NCBI GenBank assembly: GCA_944372095.1
Contig: CALVYG010000005.1
Location: 1 to 64,000 of the forward strand
Source of the DNA: an uncultured Clostridia bacterium
Lineage (GTDB): Bacteria > Bacillota > Clostridia > Christensenellales > DTU072
Direction: 5' to 3'
Length of the DNA stretch: 64,000 nucleotides
Numbering within the stretch: position 1 is the first letter of the stretch; each line of letters opens with the position of its first letter. Below are positions 1 to 9,000 of this stretch, in pieces. The position numbers and the translations under genes are program-made. Under the pieces are notes generated by a model that was not told where the DNA came from, did not search any database, and worked only from the letters and a program-made list of their open reading frames with translations.

Positions 1-375
1 AAACAAAAGGAAAAAGAGATAGAAAATATCGTCAACGCCGTGCAGAAGGGCTACGCGACGGAAACGCTATTGAAACGGATTGACGGGCTGGAAAAGGAGA
101 AGCGTGAGATTAGCGACGCGATTGCTAAGGAGCAACTTAAAGCTCCAATCTTCTCGCAAGACCATTTCAAAATGGCTCTCTCCAACTTTCGCAAGATAGA
201 CATAACCACGCAGGAAGGTAAGCGCAAGATAATAGATACATTTATCAACGCAATTTACCTTTACGACGACCACTTAAAAATTATATACAACGCCAACGGT
301 AAGGAAGAAACAATAAGCCTTGCGGAACTCGAAAGTTCAACTTTGTTTTCACGCGGGGCACCAAACCGAGGATAA
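1..375 (+). CDS. Large serine recombinase, C-terminal part (5' end outside window)
   Basis: The reading frame is open from base 1 and ends at the TAA at 373-375, so only about 124 C-terminal residues are present. A charged, coiled-coil-like stretch (repeated Glu/Lys around QKEKEIENIV and LEKEKREISDAI) is followed by a segment resembling the end of large serine recombinases (..GKRKIIDTFINAIYLYDDHLKIIYN..). That pattern is typical of recombinases of conjugative and integrative elements in Clostridia, where the recombinase is often the last gene of the element. The catalytic N-terminal domain is not visible, so activity cannot be judged. The stop codon lies inside the first copy of the 43 bp repeat at 372-414. 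Confidence 0.8.
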   Translation, partial: KQKEKEIENIVNAVQKGYATETLLKRIDGLEKEKREISDAIAKEQLKAPIFSQDHFKMALSNFRKIDITTQEGKRKIIDTFINAIYLYDDHLKIIYNANGKEETISLAELESSTLFSRGAPNRG

Positions 376-539
376 GGGCGCATCTTGCGTCCTTTCTTCA
401 TGCCTCGGACTTCGGTCATTTACTTATTTGTAAACTCCCTCGCCCTCGCATTCGTAAGCACGCAACCTGCAACCCTTCTTCTCGGTTTGGAAAAAAATAA
501 GGGCGCATCTTGCGTCCTTTCTTCATGCCTCGGACTTCG
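372..539 (+). repeat. Two direct copies of a 43 bp repeat (372-414 and 497-539)
   Basis: The 43 bases at 372-414 recur without change at 497-539, and similarity continues weakly beyond (both copies are followed by a TTTGTAAACT-like stretch). Each copy starts with a hairpin, GGGCGCA-TCT-TGCGTCC (one G-T pair), followed by TTTCTT, so each could act as a weak terminator. A perfect 10 bp inverted repeat, CCAAACCGAG at 361-370 and CTCGGTTTGG at 481-490, precedes the two copies. Lying against the recombinase end, this is best read as the edge of a mobile element or a small repeat family. I see no gene in 376-658. Confidence 0.75.
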
Positions 540-578
540 TTTTCTTCTTTGTAAACTACTCGCTCGGTAAAGAAAATA

Positions 579-607
579 TTGATTATAACATATATTTGTT
601 TTATAAT
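579..607 (+). promoter_or_regulatory. Sigma-A promoter for the 659 lipoprotein gene
   Basis: TTGATT at 579-584, a 17-base spacer, and a perfect TATAAT at 602-607. The predicted transcription start is near 614, giving a leader of about 45 nt. Confidence 0.65.
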
Positions 608-658
608 ATATATAGCAAAAGTTTCGGATATTATGTTTTCGAGTGAGGACGGTGAATC

Positions 659-3600
659 ATGAAAAAAGTGCTCAGAATAATTTTATTTCTAATCGCTTTG
701 ACAATGTGTATATTGTTTTTCTCGGCATGTATAAGAGGAAACGGCACGACAGATGGAAACAATTCTTCGGGCGGCGTGAAGCTTACCGAAGATATGGTTA
801 CGCTTAAACGGGATTCGGCGGAATATACCGGCGAACCGATAATATTTGATATATATTCTTTCGAAATAAAAGTTGACGGAATTTCTGCGGATTTAAGAGA
901 TTTCAGCTTTATATACAGCGACAACGTCAATACCGGAACAGCTACGGTTACCGTCACGGCATTAACGAGTAATTTGGTATACGGAAGCGTTGACAAGCAT
1001 TTTACCATTCTTCCCGGAACTAAAACCGTATATTCTGTTGCGGAAGCCGAAGATGCGCTGAACAATGCGAATTACTCGTCCGTAACGCTTTCCGCAAAAA
1101 CAACCGTTGCCGACGGCGAAACGCTAATCATTCCCGAGGGAAAGACGTTACAGGCAAACGTCGGAATAGACAATTACGGCGAAATAAAAGTGTTCGGCGA
1201 TTTCAGATTATATACAAACGTAAAAATATATAACTACGGAAAATTAACCGTAGACGGCAAACTTGCATTGAGCGGCGGTGCGGCGCTGTACAACCTGAGC
1301 GCAGGCAGTTTGCGAGGAGAAACGGTAAATAACGGCACATTATATTTTAACGGCGAAGTGCCCGAAGGAATAGAAGGCGACGGGGGCATTGTTGTGCGCA
1401 GACCGTTTGAAGAAGCGGAGGTAATTCTCGAAAAAGAACAAGTCAGATATGTGAAAGGGCAAACAGGATTTGTTCCCGGGAAGATTAGCGTAAAACTGCC
1501 GGGAGGAACTGTTGTCAACGGAAGTAAATATTCGCCCCGGTATTACGATAACGATTATATAGGATGCGCGAAATTGACGCTTACCGCTCCGATAGACGAC
1601 GCATATTTTTACGGTGAAAAAGAGGCAAAATATGAAATAATTCCCGCAGCTGTAACCGTTACGAGCGAGGATGAACTCAATGCCGCATTCCTTGATTCGG
1701 AAATAAATTACGTTACTTATAAAAAAACCGTAAATAAGGATACGGGATTTTTTACCGTTCCTCAGAATTATACGCTCGATATGGGCAGCGGCGATACGGT
1801 ATATTTATCAGTAGGAGACCTGACGGTAGAGGGCGTTCTGATTGCGGCAAATCTGAATGTCGGTATTCTCACCGTTGAAAAAGGAGGCTATGTTACCGCT
1901 TCACGCGATATGACGGTCAGAGATGAGCTCCGTAACAGCGGAAGTATTCTCTATAAAGGGGGAGAATACGATAAAATGGCATTCGGCGGCACCGTATTGA
2001 ACGACGGTTCAATAGTAAATAAAGGAAGTGCCTTTTACGAGTCGGAAATTCCGTTCGACGTAACAGGTTTCGATAATACAGACGGTAAACTTTATTCGTA
2101 TTGTCCGCTCGACGGCTTGGTTAACGTTACGGTAAAGCACGATATTGCGAATCCCGAAGTTATGTGGCTGTCATACCTGACAAAGCCGTATAATGCGGAG
2201 GAGCAGACGCCGGTAATAAAGAAAAACCCCGCTCTCGGGGTATTGTACGCCAATCAATACAGAGTAACTTATCTGCGCAACGGAGAACGAACCGACGACA
2301 AGAGCGGCGTCGGCATTATTACGATGAAAATAGAAATAATTTCCCGTACCGAAAACGCTTACCGCGGTACGGCTTTACTGAGTTATGAAATAACCCGTAG
2401 CGCGGTAACGGTAAACAGCGCACAGGCGCTTATTGCCGCAGCGGAGGATTCCGATTATTATCTTGTCGAGCTGGAGAGCGACATAGATGCAAGTTCGGTA
2501 AACGTGGCTGAGGGTGTTGAACTCGATTTGAACGGACATGCTCTTGACGTATACGGGATAGAAAATCACGGCAAAATTATCATACCCGATAACGACTTTG
2601 CCGAAGGTTATGTGCCGACGGACGCGGATTGCAATCTGATTTTTACAAGAATCGAGAATTACGGTTCTATCGAAAATAACGGGTTGATGGCTTCTTTGCC
2701 CGGGATAAATAACGGCTGTTTCATCAATCACGACGGTTCGGAATTTATCAACAACGGTTCTGTTACGGTAGATTACGAAATGCTTGAAGGAGAAAGGCCT
2801 ACTTCGGGAACGGGTGCTATGACCGGCAGAAGGTATTACGACGATTTAATTTTTACGCTTACGGAAACAGAATTTTATTACGACACTACCGAGAAAAAAC
2901 CCGATGTTACGGTTACGCTGAAAGAAAACAATCAGTCCTTGGATAATTCGATATTCAAGCGGGTATATGATTCCAATATAAATGCCGGGACAGGGAAACT
3001 GTATCTTTATATCGAGAATGCCGATATATATTCGGAGTATTACATTACGCGGAGTGAGGTATATTCCGATAATCTTTCACTTAAATTTACCATTTACCGA
3101 AGCGAGAAGGAAGTCGGCACGCCCGAAACGCTTCTTAATGCCGTCCAAGACGCAAATTACGAGCGAATTACGCTTACAAACGATATAGAACTCGGCACAA
3201 ACGGATTTGCGCTGAGCGAAAACGTAATTCTCGATTGCGGGAGCCATCTTCTTATTATGGATACGTCCGTTGCTCCCTACGTTCCGGAAACTTCGTCGAT
3301 AACGGCAGAAGTAAGCGATATAACGTCATTCGAGCAGATGAAATACGTTGCAACCGATATAAAACTTGTCTGCGACATAGGGAACAACAGTGAAGTCGTA
3401 TATATAAAAGCGGTATCGGATTATTCGGTAGACCTGGAGGTTAATCTCAACGGATACGATTTTCGCGCCGAAATTGCCGTAGGCGAAATTATAAGCGTTG
3501 AAAACTTATCGTTACGGGTTCGTTTTTATGACGGAAGCGGAACAAATACGGGAAAAATTTCGGGTGTAAATACGGCAGACGGAACCGCGTCTTATGCGGT

Positions 3601-4168
3601 TAAGACTTTACCCGCCGGAAAGAACTCCGCAACTTATCTCGAATTGGAAAATATTACGGTTTACGGTATATACCTTGAAAGTGCCGACGATTCGTCAAAA
3701 TCAGTAACGGTAACCGTAACGGAATGCACGGTTTTAGGTAAAAACGACGCATCGTACGCCGTCAGGACCGTCGGAAACTCGTTCGGTTTGTCTGCCGAGT
3801 TTATTTCTTCCACGATAGAAGGGTATTCTGCGGTTTATTTGGGATACAGAGAGAAATCCGTAAAATTTACCGATTGTACGATACGCGGAACAGGCGAATA
3901 TAAAGCTCCGTCGTATGCCAATGCGGGGAAAGGATTTGCGATAGGAGTATATTTTTACGGAACGAATAAGCAGGTATTCGAAAGGTGTAACATAACTTCC
4001 GTAAACGGCTATGCCGTGGTACAAGTAAGCGGCAGCGACGGGCCGCGTGCCTGCAAACTTTATTTTAACGGATGTACGTTGTCGGGCAAGGCAGGAAATT
4101 GTTACGCTTACGACGACGAAGCTATTTATATAGACGATATACCTGTTCCGTCGAGCAGGTATGAGTAA
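659..4168 (+). CDS. Large surface lipoprotein with alternating Ig-like and beta-helix-like modules
   Basis: This 1169-residue protein starts with a lipoprotein signal (basic N-terminus, hydrophobic core, Cys24 after F-S-A), so it should be lipid-anchored outside the membrane. The rest looks modular. Ig-like blocks of the MBG type (YTGEP near residue 55; others near 250, 505 and 740) alternate with blocks opening 'V.s.eeL..A...' (about residues 120, 340, 590 and 820). The latter carry short strands and Asn/Gly turns ('NYG', 'NNG') like a right-handed beta-helix. The last 150 residues (GCTLSG, CNITS, CTIRG) also look like a beta-helix. No catalytic motif is recognised. Adhesion or glycan binding is a guess from architecture. 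Preceded by GAGGACGG as a possible ribosome site. Confidence 0.75.
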   Translation: MKKVLRIILFLIALTMCILFFSACIRGNGTTDGNNSSGGVKLTEDMVTLKRDSAEYTGEPIIFDIYSFEIKVDGISADLRDFSFIYSDNVNTGTATVTVTALTSNLVYGSVDKHFTILPGTKTVYSVAEAEDALNNANYSSVTLSAKTTVADGETLIIPEGKTLQANVGIDNYGEIKVFGDFRLYTNVKIYNYGKLTVDGKLALSGGAALYNLSAGSLRGETVNNGTLYFNGEVPEGIEGDGGIVVRRPFEEAEVILEKEQVRYVKGQTGFVPGKISVKLPGGTVVNGSKYSPRYYDNDYIGCAKLTLTAPIDDAYFYGEKEAKYEIIPAAVTVTSEDELNAAFLDSEINYVTYKKTVNKDTGFFTVPQNYTLDMGSGDTVYLSVGDLTVEGVLIAANLNVGILTVEKGGYVTASRDMTVRDELRNSGSILYKGGEYDKMAFGGTVLNDGSIVNKGSAFYESEIPFDVTGFDNTDGKLYSYCPLDGLVNVTVKHDIANPEVMWLSYLTKPYNAEEQTPVIKKNPALGVLYANQYRVTYLRNGERTDDKSGVGIITMKIEIISRTENAYRGTALLSYEITRSAVTVNSAQALIAAAEDSDYYLVELESDIDASSVNVAEGVELDLNGHALDVYGIENHGKIIIPDNDFAEGYVPTDADCNLIFTRIENYGSIENNGLMASLPGINNGCFINHDGSEFINNGSVTVDYEMLEGERPTSGTGAMTGRRYYDDLIFTLTETEFYYDTTEKKPDVTVTLKENNQSLDNSIFKRVYDSNINAGTGKLYLYIENADIYSEYYITRSEVYSDNLSLKFTIYRSEKEVGTPETLLNAVQDANYERITLTNDIELGTNGFALSENVILDCGSHLLIMDTSVAPYVPETSSITAEVSDITSFEQMKYVATDIKLVCDIGNNSEVVYIKAVSDYSVDLEVNLNGYDFRAEIAVGEIISVENLSLRVRFYDGSGTNTGKISGVNTADGTASYAVKTLPAGKNSATYLELENITVYGIYLESADDSSKSVTVTVTECTVLGKNDASYAVRTVGNSFGLSAEFISSTIEGYSAVYLGYREKSVKFTDCTIRGTGEYKAPSYANAGKGFAIGVYFYGTNKQVFERCNITSVNGYAVVQVSGSDGPRACKLYFNGCTLSGKAGNCYAYDDEAIYIDDIPVPSSRYE

Positions 4169-4290
4169 AATCGGACTTTCGTGGAATAATTCGTATAACC
4201 GTGGGATATTTTTTTCAAAATGTGTTTTCAGGTAAGTGTTTTTTCGTTAAGATTTTTATATAAAATATAATAATAAAGACTTGGTAAAGA

Positions 4291-4320
4291 GCCGCCCGTA
4301 ATATATGTCGGGCGGTTTTT
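4291..4320 (+). terminator. Rho-independent terminator after the 659 lipoprotein gene
   Basis: CCGCCCG (4292-4298) pairs with CGGGCGG (4309-4315), followed by TTTTT. The rest of 4169-4633 is AT-rich with no supported gene. Confidence 0.85.
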
Positions 4321-4599
4321 CGGTAAGTATAATTTTTTCGTATATTTTTTGCAGATATAGTTTTTTATAAGTAGGTTTATAGGAAGAACATTTATAAAAT
4401 CGGTACGTAAAGGAATAAATCCGGTATGGAAGTCAGTTAAATTTTCAGAAAAGAATATTTGTAACTTTTTTCTGATACAGGGAATATATATTAAAGGCGT
4501 AAAAACGAATAATTATTGCAAAATATATTGCCAAATACGATTTTGTAGCAAGGCGATAAAAAGTATTTATAAAAAGATTAAATAAAAGAAATAAAAAAG

Positions 4600-4628
4600 T
4601 TAAAAAAGGGAATAACCGCTCATATAAT
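4600..4628 (+). promoter_or_regulatory. Promoter placing the transcript start at the ATG of the 4634 gene
   Basis: Perfect TATAAT at 4623-4628 with a weak TTAAAA at 4600-4605 (17-base spacer). Only five bases separate the -10 box from the ATG at 4634, so the message would have no leader. Confidence 0.5.
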
Positions 4629-4633
4629 CGATT

Positions 4634-5776
4634 ATGCGAATTTGTGTACTGGCACGCGGAGTTCCGGACGGGAAGTGTCCGCTTAACGGAAAATACGAAT
4701 GGGGAATGGCGGTAACGCTGGCAAAAAGCGGCTATGAAGTGATAGTTATAGCCGTAGATTTGCGTATAGGAAAAACGCGTAAGAAACGCGGACTGGACAG
4801 ATTTTATTCCGAAGGCGTGGAAGTTTGGGATTACAGTATACCCGTCGGACGTGTTGGCAGACGTGCGGCGGCAAAGCTTCGGCTTGCAATAATATCCCAT
4901 TATTATACCGTTTTGGCGGAAGAAGGGAGATTGCCCGATTTGACGTGGGGATTTTTCGGCAGGTCTTTCGGGAGCGTGGTTAAAGGACTGGAAAAGAGAT
5001 TCGGAGTGCCTTATGCGTTTACCGAATACGAAAGCCGTTTGCTTACCGAAAAATTAAGCGCACAGGAAATAAAAAAACTCGCTTCGGTATACGGAAAAGC
5101 GGTTGCCGTCACCGTGCCGAACGAAGCGTTCCGTATGCGAATGGAAAAAATTTTCAAAGTAGGATTCGAGTTTCTTCCGCCGCCGATTACGTTAAATACG
5201 GCACGAAAAGGGCATAAGGGATTCGTTTTTCTCAGCATAGGCGCATTGACGGTAGAAAAAGGAATGGACGTGGTTATAAGGGCGTTTGCAAAAGTAAAAC
5301 AAATCCGTGACGATGTAAAACTGATAATAGTGGGGAACGGAGACGAAAAGCAAGCGCTGAAAGAACAGGCGAAGGCGTTGGGGGTTGAAAAAAACGTGGA
5401 ATTCCGTTTACCGGGGAACGGCACGAAACTCAGCGAGCAGATAGCGGAAAGCGACTGTTTCGTGCTTGCGTCGAGGAAGGAGCTTTTCGGAGCAATATAT
5501 ATTGCCGCATTGGCGGCAGGCGTACCCGTGCTTACAACGGATTGTTTTTCTCCGAAAGGTCTTATTCCGCCGGAAGCGGGAAAAATCGTTTCGGTTGACG
5601 ACGTATATGCAATGGGCGAAGCGATGAAAGAAGCGTGCGGGATTCCGTCGCCGTATTCGTCTGAAAAGATTGCGTTGTATGCGGCGGAAAATTTTTCGAT
5701 TGCGGCGGTTGCAAAAAAAATTTCGGATTTACTGAAAAAGCGAAAAGACGCTTTTCCCGCACCGGATATAGCTTGA
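4634..5776 (+). CDS. Glycosyltransferase family 4 (GT-B fold)
   Basis: A 380-residue GT4-type glycosyltransferase expected to move a sugar from a nucleotide sugar to a cell-envelope acceptor. The N-terminal half is the acceptor lobe. The C-terminal half has the donor lobe signatures LSIGALTVEKGMD (about residues 200-212), IIVGNGDEKQAL and ASRKELFGAIY. In the usual E-x7-E pair, the first Glu is present (KELFG) but the second position is Ala (..YIAALAAG), which is unusual. It has no Shine-Dalgarno site and its ATG falls at the predicted transcription start. It sits alone between two surface lipoproteins, so a role in surface glycosylation is possible but only inferred. Confidence 0.85.
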   Translation: MRICVLARGVPDGKCPLNGKYEWGMAVTLAKSGYEVIVIAVDLRIGKTRKKRGLDRFYSEGVEVWDYSIPVGRVGRRAAAKLRLAIISHYYTVLAEEGRLPDLTWGFFGRSFGSVVKGLEKRFGVPYAFTEYESRLLTEKLSAQEIKKLASVYGKAVAVTVPNEAFRMRMEKIFKVGFEFLPPPITLNTARKGHKGFVFLSIGALTVEKGMDVVIRAFAKVKQIRDDVKLIIVGNGDEKQALKEQAKALGVEKNVEFRLPGNGTKLSEQIAESDCFVLASRKELFGAIYIAALAAGVPVLTTDCFSPKGLIPPEAGKIVSVDDVYAMGEAMKEACGIPSPYSSEKIALYAAENFSIAAVAKKISDLLKKRKDAFPAPDIA

Positions 5777-5838
5777 TTTTGCGATAAGAATAAACAAAAA
5801 CGTAATAATTTTTACGTAATTTCCGAAAAAATTTACCG

Positions 5839-5866
5839 ACAAAAAAAATATTTTTTGTTTTTCTAT
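5839..5866 (+). terminator. AT-rich hairpin, possible terminator after the 4634 gene
   Basis: ACAAAAAA pairs with TTTTTTGT across a short loop, followed by TTTTC. There is no G-C core beyond one pair, so strength is doubtful. The rest of 5777-6069 holds the candidate promoter at 5946-5974 and nothing else I can support. Confidence 0.35.
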
Positions 5867-5945
5867 AATTAAATACATAAATGTGCGGCAAAAGGCCGTG
5901 TTTCAGGCTTTATGGATAAAATTAACTGAAAATGATTTATAACAG

Positions 5946-5974
5946 TTGTGTTTCCGTGCGGGATATGGTATTAT
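5946..5974 (+). promoter_or_regulatory. Candidate promoter for the 6070 lipoprotein gene
   Basis: TTGTGT at 5946-5951, 17-base spacer, TATTAT at 5969-5974. The leader would be about 90 nt and end with AGGCGG before the ATG. Confidence 0.4.
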
Positions 5975-6069
5975 ATTGTATACTTGCGAGTATGTATGCG
6001 TGCGGACGCGCGCACGCGTAAAAGAAACAAGTGTCAAGAAACAGTAAATTACTAAACAGGCGGTAAAAG

Positions 6070-9000
6070 ATGAAAAAGAAATTTCTGTCAATTTTCACAC
6101 TCCTGATAGCAATCGTGCTCGGAGTAGCGCTCGTGGCATGCGAGGATTACGGGAAAGAGAACGAGGGAGAAGAAACAACGACAAAGCGTACGTTTACGCA
6201 TACGATAAAGAACGGAACGTTCTATGACGCGTCGACGACTTCGACGTCCACAAGCGGAGATATGTCGGTTCTGGATAAAGTAACCGACTGGACGCAGATG
6301 AGCGGAAGTACGACAACTTCGAAAACGGGAGCGGACGGAGTGCTCAGCGCGGTAATCGATATTTCCGATTCTGATAAATATCAGGCGCTTGCGGATAAAT
6401 ATCTTCACGTATACGAAGACGTTAACGGAGAAGAATTGGACAATAACTTTACGATGCCCAATCCCGGAATAGACCCCAAGACGCCGATGGTAAACCAGCT
6501 TGACGAAAACGGGAAAATAAAAACCGACGAGAACGGAAATCCTTTGAAACAAAGAGAAGACAGCAACGTATTCGTAATAGCGTCGACGAAGAAAGAAGGT
6601 TCGTTATACGCAACGAGTTCGTCGTATACGCTTGAACAAAACAGCATATATCTATTGCAATTTTCCGTATGTACCAAAATAGACGCAGAGGAGGGTGACA
6701 CGACGAAAGGTGCGTGGTTCGTACTCGGCGGAGATATGGGATATACGATAAAATGTATAAACACAAACGGTGAATGGAAAACGTATTATCTGTTTATCGA
6801 AACGAACAGATACAGTTCGATGAGTATAAAAGCGGAATTATGGCTTGGATACGGTCCCGGAATATCGACGTCAACCACGAGTCCCGACGACAAAGGAATA
6901 TATTCGACGCGCGGAATAGCGTTTTTCGACAATATAATATGTGAGAAAGTAGACGGAGAAAAATTAACCGAAGCAATAAGCGACGAAGGTCTTGCGACTT
7001 ACGGAACATACGTTTACGACGCCGAAGACGAAATGAACGATAACTATGCGGAATTCAAGTCGGCATTGACGTCAACGACCGACGGAAGAGGAAACAATTA
7101 TGTGACTGCAAGAAGCGCATATTATCTTACGAACGCGGAAATGGATTTAAGGAAAAAACCGACTTCGTACAATACGACAAGTTACCGCAAATATTTTTAC
7201 ACTTTCCGTGAAAATTACGGCACGAGCAATCTGACGAAATATTCCATAACGTCGAACGCAACGTACGACGCGAAATATTACGGTTCGGTAGACGTATCGA
7301 AATTATACGATATAGTAACCGACGAAAGCGTGGATTTATCGGAAGTAAGCGATAATTATTCCAAATCGACGTCGGAAGGCGGAATAGGTTCGTCTGCGAA
7401 TTTTTACGCAATGGGATACGAAGAGTGGCGTGACAGCGTAATGAACGACCCTGACCATAATCTCAATTCGCTTGACGAAACATACGTAATGATGATTTAT
7501 AACAGGGATTTGCTTGCGAATACGATAAAAACCAGTGAAACCCTGAAAATCGAACCGAATGTATATTACAAGATAAGCGTATGGGTATACGTATGGGCAA
7601 AATCATACGAATTCGGAGGTAAATTACATTACTATCCCGAGTTTTCCGACGCGGAACCCGTAAATCCTTTGGAAAGCGGATTTACCGCGACGGAGAAACA
7701 GACGTATAATCTTCTTTCGACGGAAGGGATAACCGGATTCAGCGGATATACGAATGCGCTTACGGAAGAGGAGACCGCAAAAGCAAAAGATTACGAAAAC
7801 GCATTGACCGCGATAGGAAGCTATGGCTATAACGGAACGGCGTCAGAGACATTAAGAACAGCGGCGGCGGCATGGATACGCGATGATTTGCTGGGACTTG
7901 GAGACACTGTGGACGTATCCGGCACGACGGAATCGTTCTATTATGCATATCTTTGGAATAATCTGACGAGTTTATCGGACGATTTACAGGCTTTGGAGGC
8001 AAGTATAGAAAAACTTTATCTGCACGAAAGAGAAGCCAATACACAGACCTTTAACGATTTGAAAGAAGAAATAGAAGAATATGAAGCCGACCACGAAGAG
8101 TGGGAAATAGACAAAGCGGATTACGAAGCGAAGTATAAAAACTGGGAAGCGAAAAACAGTTATCCGAAAGCAACCGTAAAACTGACGGGAGCGGGAGACG
8201 GAATAAAAGAGCAGACAAAGGCACTCGGAGAATGGCAAGAGATAACGTTCTATATTCAGGGGAACCAACTTTCGCAAAGGCAGTTGACGGTAGAAATGTC
8301 GCTTGGAACGGGAAGCGACGACACGACGTTTATGATAGGCGGAGCGTTCTTTGACAATATAAGCGTAAAAGCGTACAAATCGCTTAAAGAAGCGACAGAG
8401 GACGGCGTGCCGACCGACGCAGAGTGGAAACGTCTGGCTGAGATTTCAGAAGTGGAAAACGTAGAGTTCGGAGGACTTTACGGAGACGCGGAACTCGATG
8501 AAACGAAGGCGTCTGAAATAATAAGCAAAAACTGGTCGGCAGCAGCAGGAGAAGGAACTGCCGCCGGGGATAAGGATGCAATAAGCGTAAAAGTAACGGA
8601 AGGCGATATCGGAAAAATAAAAGTAGGAGAGGCAACAAAATATCTTTATACTCTCGAATATGAAAACAAGAAAGCTACGGCAAGCAAATTAAGTTATACG
8701 GGAGAACACGCGATAAAAATACTTCCCAACAAATTTTACAGATTTGCATTTCTGATTAAAACCGAAGGGATAGACGAAGATTTGGGAATAACCGTAAATC
8801 TTGTTTACGGAGAAGACCCGAATAAACTTGAAAACGTAAAAGATTCCACGGTAAAGACATATACGAACAATACCGACGAGTGGGCGGAAATAGTATATTA
8901 TATCTGCGGAGACCTGGTCGATACCTATTACGTCGGAATAACGATAGATATGGGAAGCGGAACGAGATTCGTTACGGACAGTTACGTATCCGGAAAAGTA

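Noticed and set aside
385-570. Short 61-codon frame between the recombinase and the first lipoprotein
   Set aside because: It consists of the two repeat copies and has no ribosome site or recognisable product.
4445-4900. Minus-strand frame of 151 codons around the start of the glycosyltransferase
   Set aside because: Half lies opposite the GT4 gene and the rest in AT-rich spacer. No start signal or homology.
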